Below the pieces are notes generated by a model that saw only the letters and a program-made list of their open reading frames with translations, was not told the origin of the DNA and did no database searches. A stretch of DNA of 64,000 nt from Candidatus Gastranaerophilales bacterium (GTDB lineage: Bacteria > Cyanobacteriota > Vampirovibrionia > Gastranaerophilales > Gastranaerophilaceae), in the NCBI GenBank assembly GCA_944322725.1, contig CALUPU010000003.1, positions 124,001 to 188,000 of the forward strand, read 5' to 3'. Position numbers and translations under genes: made by a program. The number at the start of each line of letters is the position of its first letter. Position 1 is the stretch's first letter. This document shows positions 49,448 through 58,155 of the stretch, in pieces.

Positions 49448-51304
49448 TTATTTTCCTTTTTTCTTATTAGTAAATTCTTTTTTAATACTCTCTGCTTTTT
49501 TATCAATTTTTTCCAGAGATTCGAAACTCAATATTTCATAGTCTTTCAACCCGAACATAGAGAGTTTTGGTTTCATATAGTGTCTTGATGCACCGTTTTT
49601 GGATGAATATTTTGTACTTTCATTGAGTCTTATCCAATGGTACATTGTATTTTCATAACTTATATACTTTTCTTCTTTTGCATCATCATTAAAGACATCG
49701 TTTACAGCTTTTTCTATTCCTATAGAGTCATAATAGTCTCTTAAAGCCGGTATACCTTTAGAAATATCTTTACCTTCCAGAATGTCATAAATCAAATGTT
49801 CAATCTGACCGATTTTGTTTAATTTCTTGGTTCTTATTTGCAGTTCACCAAGTATAGTCTTATTTTTTTGTTTATTTTTTTCAATATTCTGTGCTTTTTT
49901 AGAAACTTTATTATTTGCTTCTTTTTTAGAAATATTTTTATTATTCACAGGATGTATAATATTCAGCTGTGTAGTAGTATAACCGTTGCGTTTACGCACC
50001 TTGCTGTTTTCAACCAGTAACATACCCGGCATTGCTTCTTTCCATTTTTTAGCTGTTTCATATTTTATATACGGCAGAATATGGTTATCGTGGTAATTGC
50101 AGATTCTTGTAATTTTAATTTTATTGTAACGAATTGCCTTTGATATGTATTGCTCAACCTGACGGAGTTCTTCTTCGCTGCCTGTCGGGAGCACAAGTCT
50201 TGTACCAACAAGATCTTTTACATAATTACGTGCTTTCTCTCGTTCTTTATTCGATATCTTGTACATTTTTATACAATTTTCAATTTCATCATGGGAAAAA
50301 CTCATATTACCTGATTGTAATTCCATGAGGATAAGCTTTTTCTCATCTGAAGATAATTTCGAATAGGGTTTATTGAGCGAATCATACTCATCTTTTGTAA
50401 TTATTTTATCTTTAAAATATTCAAGAGAAATGTGTCTTTTTTCAATATTACTTAATCTGGCATAAGGTTTTACAATTATTTCATATTCTGCCTTTGAAAT
50501 AGTTTTACCTGTACGATATTTTTCCGTCAGTTCTGCTTTTTCTTCCGCTGTTAATTTTGTATACGGTTTGTAAGCCGATTCATATTGTTCTTTAGAAATA
50601 ATGGCATTTTTATAGTATTCTTCGGAAATAAGTTTTAAGTCTACGTTTTTTAATCTTTTATACGGTATTTTAAAAGCTTCTTTAGCCAGCCTGTCCATCA
50701 TTACACCGTAGAACTGTTCATCCTTAAATTCTTTTACAAGTTTATTAAAAATGGATTTTTGTGATTTTGTACGTATCACAACGTGTTTACCCAGAGCATC
50801 TTTACCGCCGAACAGATTTTGCATCTGCAAGAGAACTTCATCCTTTGCATCTTCAGCTTCCTGCTCAAGAAGTTTTGCCTCTTCCATATAAAAATCCATT
50901 CTTTTTTTTGCCGCATCAATCAGTTTTGTCTGCGTAACAGTAAAAACTTTTTCCCCTGAAGACTTTGTTTTAGGAGTTAAATAGCTGCGAAGTTCTTCAG
51001 GAATAACTTTTTCTTTAAGAAGAATATCCAGAGTTTTTTGTGTTTCTCTGTAAAGTTTTGGTGAATAATGCTTAGAAATTTCCGAAGTTTTTTCCGGTTT
51101 AATTACATCAGAAACTGCAGCAGACTTTTCAAAAGTATCATTAGGCATTTCAGCACTAAGAGAAACTTCTTTAGCCTGCTTGAAAGAAATAAAATTATTC
51201 CTTGTTTTATTTATGGCTGATATAGCCGCATTAAATGTTATCATTGTTTCATACTGCCAAATGTTTCTATTACTTATAAAGCCATAAACAAAAAAATTTG
51301 TCAT
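49448..51304 (-). CDS. RelA/SpoT-synthetase-like orphan with internal repeats and SFK motif
   Basis: 618 residues (ATG 51304; a second ATG at 51244 is possible, no ribosome site at either). RelA/SpoT motifs in order: R178-x-K180-xxx-S184-xxx-K188 in IRTKSQKSIFNKL, DLVGTRLVL (364-372; catalytic Asp364), NGYTTTQLNI (440-449) and GELQIRT (486-492; catalytic Glu487). Between the first two lies an insert (about 220-325) of three 33-36-residue repeats with EYxKxxIIxKxxYxxxxKPYxKL then SxxEK. N-terminal FISFKQAKE (38-46) matches the orphan motif. It likely makes or binds an alarmone or pyrophosphorylates another target. Cotranscribed with the AFCGARE orphan. Confidence 0.65.
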   Translation of the reverse strand: MTNFFVYGFISNRNIWQYETMITFNAAISAINKTRNNFISFKQAKEVSLSAEMPNDTFEKSAAVSDVIKPEKTSEISKHYSPKLYRETQKTLDILLKEKVIPEELRSYLTPKTKSSGEKVFTVTQTKLIDAAKKRMDFYMEEAKLLEQEAEDAKDEVLLQMQNLFGGKDALGKHVVIRTKSQKSIFNKLVKEFKDEQFYGVMMDRLAKEAFKIPYKRLKNVDLKLISEEYYKNAIISKEQYESAYKPYTKLTAEEKAELTEKYRTGKTISKAEYEIIVKPYARLSNIEKRHISLEYFKDKIITKDEYDSLNKPYSKLSSDEKKLILMELQSGNMSFSHDEIENCIKMYKISNKEREKARNYVKDLVGTRLVLPTGSEEELRQVEQYISKAIRYNKIKITRICNYHDNHILPYIKYETAKKWKEAMPGMLLVENSKVRKRNGYTTTQLNIIHPVNNKNISKKEANNKVSKKAQNIEKNKQKNKTILGELQIRTKKLNKIGQIEHLIYDILEGKDISKGIPALRDYYDSIGIEKAVNDVFNDDAKEEKYISYENTMYHWIRLNESTKYSSKNGASRHYMKPKLSMFGLKDYEILSFESLEKIDKKAESIKKEFTNKKKGK

Positions 51305-51340
51305 CCCGTAAAAGTAATTTTCAAATATTGCAATATTTTG

Positions 51341-51368
51341 TTACAAGAGTGAAATTTCATGCTAGAAT
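51341..51368 (+). promoter_or_regulatory. Promoter of the lptC-lptA unit
   Basis: TTACAA (51341-51346), a 16-nt spacer with TGC, and TAGAAT (51363-51368), six bases before the ATG at 51375. Extended -10, leaderless prediction. Confidence 0.55.
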
Positions 51369-51374
51369 TAACTT

Positions 51375-51956
51375 ATGTCAAAACGAAAAATAGCTTATAT
51401 CGTAATACTCTCAACAATTGTTATCGGATGTGCATGGGCGTTCATCAGTGCAGGCATTATTACAAAAAATTTTAAAAAAGAAATTTTAAAAGATGCAGGC
51501 GAAAAACAGGAACTTAATATACAAAACCTCATCATTACAGAGACAAAAGAAGATAAAAAATACTGGGAGTTATACGCTGAATCAGGCTATTATGATAATC
51601 AAAACAAAGTAGCAATACTTTATAATGTTATAGGCAACTTTTATGATGATGATAAAGTTGTATTGAGTATGGAGTCCAGCAAAGGTACTTTCAGCGAAGA
51701 TACCAAAAAAGTTGTATTATATGATAATACCTATTTTATATACAAAGACGGCACAGACGTACGTGCAGACCGTTTTGTATGGCAGGGTAACGACAAAGAC
51801 ATAACAGCACAGGGCAATGTTGTGATAAGAAGAAGCGGTGAAATTAAAACATACAGCAATGAAGCTGTTCTCGGAAATAAGATGACTACGGTAAAAATCA
51901 AAGGCCGTTCAAAAACTGAACTTTACAGCAAGGGGAATTTTAATGAAAAGATTTAA
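51375..51956 (+). CDS. lptC: LptC-like LPS transport protein
   Basis: 193 residues: a single N-terminal membrane helix (8-28) and a periplasmic beta-jellyroll with the repeating strand pattern of LptC (NLIITETKEDKKYWELYAE, GTFSEDTKKVVLYDN, DVRADRFVWQGNDKDITAQG, GEIKTYSNEAVLGNK). LptC passes LPS from LptBFG to LptA. Sequence identity to enteric LptC is low, so the call rests on size, topology and the adjacent lptA-like gene. Leaderless promoter. It overlaps lptA by 14 nt. Confidence 0.75.
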   Translation: MSKRKIAYIVILSTIVIGCAWAFISAGIITKNFKKEILKDAGEKQELNIQNLIITETKEDKKYWELYAESGYYDNQNKVAILYNVIGNFYDDDKVVLSMESSKGTFSEDTKKVVLYDNTYFIYKDGTDVRADRFVWQGNDKDITAQGNVVIRRSGEIKTYSNEAVLGNKMTTVKIKGRSKTELYSKGNFNEKI

Positions 51957-52911
51957 ACTTTTAGTAATAATATCAGCTTTAATCCTGGCTGCGGCAGGGA
52001 TTGCAATAGCTGCGGATTTATCCATAGAGTCAGACAGACAGACCTTCAAAATGGAGGAAAACAAAGCCAAATTTGAAGGCAATGTCAGAGTAAAAATGGA
52101 TGATATAAAAGCAACATCTCCCCGTGCGGAAGTATTCATTGACCCTAAGACAAAGCAGCTTTCTGACGCAGTCATGTACGACCAGCCTTATGTTGTACAG
52201 GTAAAAACAGACAAGAAAAACGAAATAAAAGCTAACATTCTTAAAATGTCGCTTTTAAACAAAAAACTAAGAGCAGAAGGCAGCACTCAGACAACCGTTA
52301 CAGAAACCGGAGCAATGAAGCCGTCCGTTATAATTACAGCTGATGTGCAGGAATATGATACAAACACAAAAACACTTACAGCAAACGGAAGCGTAATTAT
52401 TTATTATAAAGACGTAGAAACATTCTCAGACTCTGCTGTTGCAAACCTGAACCAAAACGGCGATTTACAAAAAATCACACTGACAGGCAACGGCAGAATC
52501 AAGCAAAAAGACAGTGTTATAACCGCAAACAAATTCATTTACGATGCGGTAAAAGAAATTGCATACGGTCTGGGTTCAGCGCACAGTGATGTAGACATGG
52601 ACGGAACAAGAATAAATGTATGGTCTGACAGACAGGAATACTACAAAGCCTCTAACATCATACAAGCATCAGGCAAAGTGCATGTTACATACAAAGACTA
52701 CGATGCAAGAGGGCCAAAAGCTACAGTATACCCTGATAAAAAGACCAACAAACCTAATGAAATTGTTTTCCTCGGACGTTCTGTAATAACAGAGCAGATG
52801 CGTTCAATAGAAGCTGACAGAATCAAGATGTTTATTGAACCTAAAAACTTCTTTGCAGAAGGCAATGTAAAAACTGTTATAAGAAATATTCAGCAAAATA
52901 AGAAAAAGTAA
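51943..52911 (+). CDS. lptA: LptA/OstA-like periplasmic protein, double domain
   Basis: 322 residues. A signal peptide (1-23, ALILAAAGIAIAA) precedes OstA-like jellyroll repeats: NKAKFEGNVRVKMDDIKATS, DVQEYDTNTKTLTANGSVII, DSVITANKFIYDA and NIIQASGKVHVTYKDYDARG. It is about twice the length of enteric LptA, as in many diderms with fused bridge modules. LptA forms the periplasmic bridge for LPS. Starts inside lptC, so the pair is translationally coupled. Confidence 0.82.
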   Translation: MKRFKLLVIISALILAAAGIAIAADLSIESDRQTFKMEENKAKFEGNVRVKMDDIKATSPRAEVFIDPKTKQLSDAVMYDQPYVVQVKTDKKNEIKANILKMSLLNKKLRAEGSTQTTVTETGAMKPSVIITADVQEYDTNTKTLTANGSVIIYYKDVETFSDSAVANLNQNGDLQKITLTGNGRIKQKDSVITANKFIYDAVKEIAYGLGSAHSDVDMDGTRINVWSDRQEYYKASNIIQASGKVHVTYKDYDARGPKATVYPDKKTNKPNEIVFLGRSVITEQMRSIEADRIKMFIEPKNFFAEGNVKTVIRNIQQNKKK

Positions 52912-53955
52912 TTATACTAATTCAACCTTAAAATCAGGTGTACTCTTTAACTTTTCTTCTATCTGAGCGAATGTTAAAAATCCTTCCTGTGCTCCAAAGT
53001 TGGAAACCACTGATGCCGCATTTACGGAAGCTATCATAAGGGATTTTTCAATATCCCAGCCGGTATACTCCAGTGCAGCTGCAAATGTTGAGGACAGAGC
53101 ATCACCTGCTCCAAGAGTGCTTACAACTTTAGCAGGAAATTCTGGACAGCGGTAATAAGTTTTACCGTCATAAGCATATACGCCGTTTTTACCATCAGTA
53201 ATAATAACGACTTTTGCATCTGTTGATTTCAATTTATCAAGCATAGCTTTTATATCAGGGTGAATAACCTCCGAGGAAAAAGACTCGGTCTTTGTATCAG
53301 GGCGTACTTCTATCTTTGTAACAAGAGAAGCTTCTTCCTTATTCATTACAACAACTTCTGCAGTTGCAAGGATTTTTTCGAAGTATTTCAAACCTTTTTT
53401 CAAGCTTGAACTGCCGGGATTTATGATTACGTTTGTATTATTTTCTTCGGCATAAGCTGCGAGTTTATCAAGTACGGCTCCTGATTTACCATTCAATGGA
53501 GCAATATAAAGCCACTTTGAATTTTTAACAGCTTCATAATTTATTTCCTCAGGCTTAACGGTACCGTTAGTTCCTCTGTGCGCCAGAACGGTTCTGTTAC
53601 CTTCAAAACTCAAAAGGATAATAGAAAAACCTGAGGATTCATCTTTGCTCACAATTACATTATCAGTGTCTACACCGGCATTTTTTACACGGTGCATAAT
53701 TGTTTTCCCTTGAAAATCTTCACCGATTTTAAAAATTGCGCTTGTTTTGTATCCGAGATTAGCAAGATTAGCAGCAGCATTCAACCCTCCTCCGCCTACG
53801 GCAGTGCGGAAGCTGTCTATTTCCATTTTTGCGCCGTAAGGATATGCCATAAATTCTGTTTTTGCATTCTTTGTACTTACAGATACTATATCTGCCTCAT
53901 CACACTCTACAAAAGCATCTATTGTGGCACTGCCAATTGTTATAAAATCATACAT
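52912..53955 (-). CDS. PfkB-family sugar/nucleoside kinase
   Basis: 347 residues of the ribokinase fold. GSATIDAFVECDE starts the first strand. The first PfkB signature region is AVGGGGLNAAANLANLGYKT, and the second is STLGAGDALSSTFAAALEYT, with the catalytic Asp of GAGD. PGSSSLKKG and EVVVMNKEEASL fit sugar-kinase substrate loops. The substrate (adenosine, ribose or another sugar) cannot be read out. AGGAG before the ATG. Ends one base from lptA (convergent) and lies downstream of xerC, with a 26-nt gap. Confidence 0.9.
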   Translation of the reverse strand: MYDFITIGSATIDAFVECDEADIVSVSTKNAKTEFMAYPYGAKMEIDSFRTAVGGGGLNAAANLANLGYKTSAIFKIGEDFQGKTIMHRVKNAGVDTDNVIVSKDESSGFSIILLSFEGNRTVLAHRGTNGTVKPEEINYEAVKNSKWLYIAPLNGKSGAVLDKLAAYAEENNTNVIINPGSSSLKKGLKYFEKILATAEVVVMNKEEASLVTKIEVRPDTKTESFSSEVIHPDIKAMLDKLKSTDAKVVIITDGKNGVYAYDGKTYYRCPEFPAKVVSTLGAGDALSSTFAAALEYTGWDIEKSLMIASVNAASVVSNFGAQEGFLTFAQIEEKLKSTPDFKVELV

Positions 53956-53981
53956 AAATTTTCTCCTGTAAAATTCCGGAA

Positions 53982-54896
53982 TTACGCTCTCGGATGACTA
54001 CTATCATACACCTCTTTGAGTCTTTCTGTCGAGACATGAGTGTATATTTGCGTATTTGAAATTGAAGCATGCCCCAAAAGTTCCTGCACAACCCTCAAAT
54101 CTGCACCGTTTTCAAGAAGCTTTGTTGCAAAGCTGTGTCTGAATACATGGGGGGTAACTTTTTTAGGAAGTTCAATCTTTTTAACTATATCGTTAAGTGC
54201 TGTTCTTACAGACTGCGGCTGGAGCCTGTATCCCGTTTTATTGATAAAAACAGGACTGTCTTCTGCTTCTTCAGGTCTTTGACCGTCTTCAACTACCATA
54301 AAACGAACATTACTTATATATTTTTGCAAAAAATCCTTAGCCCTTGCCGAAACAAGAACAATTCTTTCCTTTGCCCCTTTACCCATTACCTTTATTTCAT
54401 TTTCCTCAAGGTTAAGGCTGGCAAAATTGAGATTGCTCAATTCCGAAATACGCATGCCCGTTGCATATAAAAGTTCCAGAATTACACGATTTCTGTATCC
54501 CGCCGGTGTTTCGATTTTTATATTGTTAAGTATTTGTTCTATTTCTGTATTAGAAAGGAATTTTGGCAGGCTTTTGTTTTTTTTCGGAGCATGTACGCTG
54601 TTGGCTGGATTTATTTCAATAATTCTTTCCCTGTACAAAAATCTATAAAATGTCCTTATTGCCGCTATTTTTCTGGACAGAGTCGTCTTTGAATAATTAA
54701 ATCGCTGTATAAAAACGAGATAATCCTTGAGTTTTGTATGATTTGTTTCTTCAAGAGGTGTGGAATCAAGCCACAATAAAAAACTCAAAATATCTGAATT
54801 ATACGCACGAACAGTGTGTTTGGAAAAGTTTTTTTCTACTTCCAGATACACAAGAAAATTCTTAAGATAATTTTTTGTTTTTTCACTTAGTGCCAT
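53982..54896 (-). CDS. xerC: Tyrosine recombinase XerC/XerD
   Basis: XerC/D resolve chromosome dimers at dif with FtsK. 304 residues with a SAM-like N-terminal core-binding domain (1-100) and catalytic domain: ATGMRISELS (Arg), HVFRHSFATKLLENG (HxxR) and LGHASISNTQIYTHVS (His, Tyr nucleophile). A Lys on the beta-hairpin (VMGKGAKERIV) completes the site. Since no phage gene flanks it, a housekeeping Xer is more likely than an integrase. Leaderless start is predicted. Confidence 0.93.
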   Translation of the reverse strand: MALSEKTKNYLKNFLVYLEVEKNFSKHTVRAYNSDILSFLLWLDSTPLEETNHTKLKDYLVFIQRFNYSKTTLSRKIAAIRTFYRFLYRERIIEINPANSVHAPKKNKSLPKFLSNTEIEQILNNIKIETPAGYRNRVILELLYATGMRISELSNLNFASLNLEENEIKVMGKGAKERIVLVSARAKDFLQKYISNVRFMVVEDGQRPEEAEDSPVFINKTGYRLQPQSVRTALNDIVKKIELPKKVTPHVFRHSFATKLLENGADLRVVQELLGHASISNTQIYTHVSTERLKEVYDSSHPRA

Positions 54897-54902
54897 AGAT
54901 TA

Positions 54903-54908
54903 ATTATA
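54903..54908 (-). promoter_or_regulatory. -10 element for a leaderless xerC transcript
   Basis: TATAAT on the minus strand ends six bases before the xerC ATG; no ribosome site is present. A weak TTTAAC-like -35 lies 17 nt further upstream. Confidence 0.55.
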
Positions 54909-55017
54909 CATTATTCAGGCATATAGTTAAAAAACTTAAACAATTTGAAAAATAAACTGGATATTGTATGATTGGAACAGGATTAAAAGACAATAATAAA
55001 ATAAAAAGGAGAGGAAA

Positions 55018-55833
55018 TTGTCTATCGTATTGGATAAAAAACAGTGTTTGATAGCAGGTGACGGAGAATTACCCGTTACAATGGCAGAGTCTGCACAGAA
55101 AAACGGATTTGATGTTGTAGCGATTTCCTTGTCTTCAGATAACAGAAACAGATTGAAAAAATTCTGTACAAAAGTGTACAACTTTGGTCCCGGTGAAGTT
55201 ACTAAAATTAAGCAAACCCTTATTGATGAAAAAATCACACAGGTTACTTTTATCGGTAAAGTACACAAAGGATTGCTCTTAAGACGCCCCAAACTGGACA
55301 TGGAAGCAATCCGTCTTATGAAAGAAGCACAAAGGCTCAATGACGATGCGGTCATGCTGATTATAGTCGACCAGCTTGAACAAATGGGTATAAGAGTGCT
55401 CGACCAGACAATATTCATAAAAAATCTTATGGCTCCTCCCGGTGTATTGGGCATACACGAGCCTGATGAAGATCAGGCACTGGACGTAGAATACGGTTAC
55501 TGGCTGGCAAAAGAGATGGGCAAGCTTGATGTAGGGCAGTCAGTTGTAATCAAGAATAAAATGATTATGGCGGTTGAAGCAATCGAAGGTACTGATAAAT
55601 GTATTGAACGAGGCTGCAAACTCGGCGGCAAAGGCATTACAGTCGTAAAAGTAAGCAAACCGACACAGGACAAACGTTTCGATATACCGGCAATCGGACT
55701 TAATACATTAAAAACAATGGACAGATACGGTGCAAAAATTCTCGCTATCGAAGCAAACGAGACAATTATCGTAGACCAGAAAAAAGTAATTGATTTTGCC
55801 AACAGAAAAGGCATTATTGTAATGGCAATTTAG
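55018..55833 (+). CDS. lpxI: UDP-2,3-diacylglucosamine pyrophosphatase LpxI
   Basis: LpxI (DUF1009) cleaves UDP-diacylglucosamine to lipid X and UMP, replacing LpxH in many diderms. 271 residues. IAGDGELPVTMAESAQKNGF (12-31) opens the N-terminal domain; EAQRLNDDAVMLIIVDQLEQ and GVLGIHEPDEDQALDVEYG follow; EAIEGTDKCIERG and FDIPAIGLNTLKTMD are in the catalytic C-terminal domain. TTG start at 55018 behind AGGAGAGGAA. Followed by lpxB after 11 nt. Confidence 0.93.
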   Translation: MSIVLDKKQCLIAGDGELPVTMAESAQKNGFDVVAISLSSDNRNRLKKFCTKVYNFGPGEVTKIKQTLIDEKITQVTFIGKVHKGLLLRRPKLDMEAIRLMKEAQRLNDDAVMLIIVDQLEQMGIRVLDQTIFIKNLMAPPGVLGIHEPDEDQALDVEYGYWLAKEMGKLDVGQSVVIKNKMIMAVEAIEGTDKCIERGCKLGGKGITVVKVSKPTQDKRFDIPAIGLNTLKTMDRYGAKILAIEANETIIVDQKKVIDFANRKGIIVMAI

Positions 55834-55844
55834 GCGACACGCTT

Positions 55845-56975
55845 ATGACAAAAAAATTATTTATTATTACAGGCGAATTATCAGGCGATAAACATGCCTC
55901 TCTTGTTGTGAAAAATCTTCTTGAAACAAGACAGGATATTGAAATAGAGGCTATCGGAGGTGAAAACCTTAAAAAGCTGGGAGTAAAGCTGTTTGTTGAC
56001 CATTCAAAAGTGCATATGTCGGCAATGGGGCTGACACCTAAAATTTTATTTGACCACATTACTCTGGGTAAAAGGGTTGTTGATTACCTGAAAAATGAAT
56101 ACAAACCCGACCTCGTTTTGCTTATTGATTACGGCGGGTTTAATCTCAATATATCTAAGTTTCTTAAAAAAGAAGGAATAAAGGTCTTTTACTACATTCC
56201 CCCGCAAATCTGGGCTTCCCGTAAATGGAGGATTAAAACAGTAAAGAAAAATATATCCAAAGTTATGACTATTTTTCCTTTTGAAAAAGAAATGTATGAA
56301 AAAGCAGGAATTGATGCACAGTTTGTAGGTCATCCTCTTATTACCCAGATGCCTCCGGCTGCAAACAGGGACGCTGTCTTTGAAAAATACGGACTCGACA
56401 AAACAAAAAAACTTATATCTATTTTCCCTGGCAGTCGTACTTTTGAACTGCAAAATCTTATGAAAACATTCTTAAAATCAGCAGAGTTGATTAGAAAAAA
56501 ACATGATGATGTGCAATTTGTAATTGCACAGGCTGACAGCTTAAAAGACAGTATATTTAACAAATATCTTGGCAAAACAGATATTAAGGTTATAAAAAAT
56601 GATAACTATTCGTTATTGAGCGTGTCAGATGCACTAATGCTTGCCTCCGGTACAGTTGCGCTGGAAGCAGCGTTATATTCAACACCTATGATAATCAGCT
56701 ATAAAGGTCCGTGGATTGCTTATTTCGTATACAGGCTTGTAAGATGCATAGATAGAGTCTGTCTGCCCAATATAATTATGGATAAAGATATTGTACCGGA
56801 ACTTTTGCAGGCTGATTCCAACCCGAAAGTTATTTCTCAAAATCTATTAAAAATTCTTGAAGATAACGATTACAGAAACAATATGGTTGAAGATTTGTCA
56901 AAAGTTAAAGCAATCCTATCAAAACATGAAGCAGCAAAAGAAGTTGCACAGACAATCAGCTCAGAGTTAAATTAA
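55845..56975 (+). CDS. lpxB: Lipid-A-disaccharide synthase LpxB
   Basis: A GT-B glycosyltransferase that joins lipid X to UDP-diacylglucosamine. 376 residues with GELSGDKHAS (8-17), KLGVKLFVDHSKVHMSAMGL, YYIPPQIWASRKWRIKTVKK and FVGHPL, then FPGSRTFEL and ASGTVALEAALYSTPMIISY. Together with lpxI this is strong evidence for an outer membrane with lipid A. Directly follows lpxI. Confidence 0.96.
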   Translation: MTKKLFIITGELSGDKHASLVVKNLLETRQDIEIEAIGGENLKKLGVKLFVDHSKVHMSAMGLTPKILFDHITLGKRVVDYLKNEYKPDLVLLIDYGGFNLNISKFLKKEGIKVFYYIPPQIWASRKWRIKTVKKNISKVMTIFPFEKEMYEKAGIDAQFVGHPLITQMPPAANRDAVFEKYGLDKTKKLISIFPGSRTFELQNLMKTFLKSAELIRKKHDDVQFVIAQADSLKDSIFNKYLGKTDIKVIKNDNYSLLSVSDALMLASGTVALEAALYSTPMIISYKGPWIAYFVYRLVRCIDRVCLPNIIMDKDIVPELLQADSNPKVISQNLLKILEDNDYRNNMVEDLSKVKAILSKHEAAKEVAQTISSELN

Positions 56976-56983
56976 TAAGCAGC

Positions 56984-57583
56984 ATGACAAAAAAAATAAG
57001 TTTATTAAAATTATTCCGGATATATTTCAAAATCGGACTGGTGCTTTTTGGCGGCGGTTATGCAATTTTGCCGTTTTTAAAAGCAGAAATGGCAGAAAAA
57101 GAAAAAATCTGCACAATGGAAGAAATTACAAACTATTATGCCCTTAGCCAGTGTTTTCCAGGTCTTGTTGCAGGTAATGTCTCGATGTTTACTGGATACA
57201 AAGCAAGAGGCATAGCAGGTGCATTTGCTGCTGTCTGCGGTGTATGCATGCCTGCATATCTGGCAATTGTAATTGTTTTTTCCTTTCTGTCTGTAATAAC
57301 GGGATATCCTATCATACAAAATATTTTTGAGGTGCTTGATATAGCGGTGTGTGTGCTGATTCTGCTTACAGTGATGGAATTGTGGGAGTTTTCAGTTTTT
57401 GATAAATTCACAACTTTTATATTCATTGCTGCATTGGTTGCAGCAATTATGAATATTTCGCCTTTTATCATAGTAATTTCTGCCGGACTGCTGGGTGTTT
57501 TCAGACATTTTGCATTTCCCAAAGACCGTGTCCCCTGTGCCTGCGTAAAAAATACAATGTCAGAGGAGGAAGACAATGAATAG
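56984..57583 (+). CDS. Chromate transporter ChrA, short-chain subunit 1
   Basis: 199 residues with five to six predicted helices. FGGGYAILPFLKAEMAEKEK (22-41) and YALSQCFPGLVAGNVSMFTG carry the CHR-domain motifs FGGG-AxxP and PGP-type PGLV; the PGP core is PGL here. Two-gene short-chain CHR transporters form heterodimers. The annotated substrate chromate is rarely the natural one; an anion exchanger or uptake role is possible. Follows lpxB by 8 nt and overlaps subunit 2 by 8 nt. Confidence 0.88.
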   Translation: MTKKISLLKLFRIYFKIGLVLFGGGYAILPFLKAEMAEKEKICTMEEITNYYALSQCFPGLVAGNVSMFTGYKARGIAGAFAAVCGVCMPAYLAIVIVFSFLSVITGYPIIQNIFEVLDIAVCVLILLTVMELWEFSVFDKFTTFIFIAALVAAIMNISPFIIVISAGLLGVFRHFAFPKDRVPCACVKNTMSEEEDNE

Positions 57584-58142
57584 CATTCTCCTTCTTGCGT
57601 TTGAATACTTTAAAATCGGCTGTGTTGCAATTGGCGGAGGTTATACGGTTATACCGTTTTTGTACTATCTTGTAGACAAATACAAATGGTTTAATGTTGC
57701 TGAAATAACCCAAATGATAGCAGTATCAAACCTTACCCCCGGCCCAATCGGTATAAATATGGCGACATTTGTCGGAGTAAAAGTCGGAGGGATATTTGGT
57801 GCTGCTTTTACAACAATAGCTTTTATGATTCCGTCTTTTATTATTGTGTGTTCTTTGTCTAAATTCTTAAAGAAAAACGGAGAAAATAAATGCATCAATA
57901 ATATTTTATACGGCCTAAGACCTGCAGCAGTCGCTCTCATAGGGGTTGCGGGGTTAAAAATAATGGACGCAACCGTATTTGAATTTTCAAAGTTTTTAAA
58001 GACTCATAATTTTGAGGATTTAATGTCAATAAAAGCATTTTTACTGCTGCTTGCCTTTAGCGCAATGGGTTTAAAATTCAAAAAGAACCCCATGATTCTC
58101 ATCGTAGTTGCTGTTATAGCCGGTTTTGTAATTAAATTATAA
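57576..58142 (+). CDS. Chromate transporter ChrA, short-chain subunit 2
   Basis: 188 residues, second CHR domain: IGGGYTVIPFLYYLVDKYKW (22-41) and AVSNLTPGPIGINMATFVG with the canonical TPGP. A helix-rich C-terminus follows. Paired with subunit 1, with opposite topology expected for the heterodimer. The gene converges with wecB, without a visible terminator. Confidence 0.88.
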   Translation: MNSILLLAFEYFKIGCVAIGGGYTVIPFLYYLVDKYKWFNVAEITQMIAVSNLTPGPIGINMATFVGVKVGGIFGAAFTTIAFMIPSFIIVCSLSKFLKKNGENKCINNILYGLRPAAVALIGVAGLKIMDATVFEFSKFLKTHNFEDLMSIKAFLLLLAFSAMGLKFKKNPMILIVVAVIAGFVIKL

Positions 58143-58155
58143 TAACTTATAGGAT

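Noticed and set aside
53982-54896. Considered xerC as a phage or genomic-island integrase.
   Set aside because: Length, motif spacing and housekeeping neighbours fit a chromosomal Xer; no attachment site repeats or island genes are seen.
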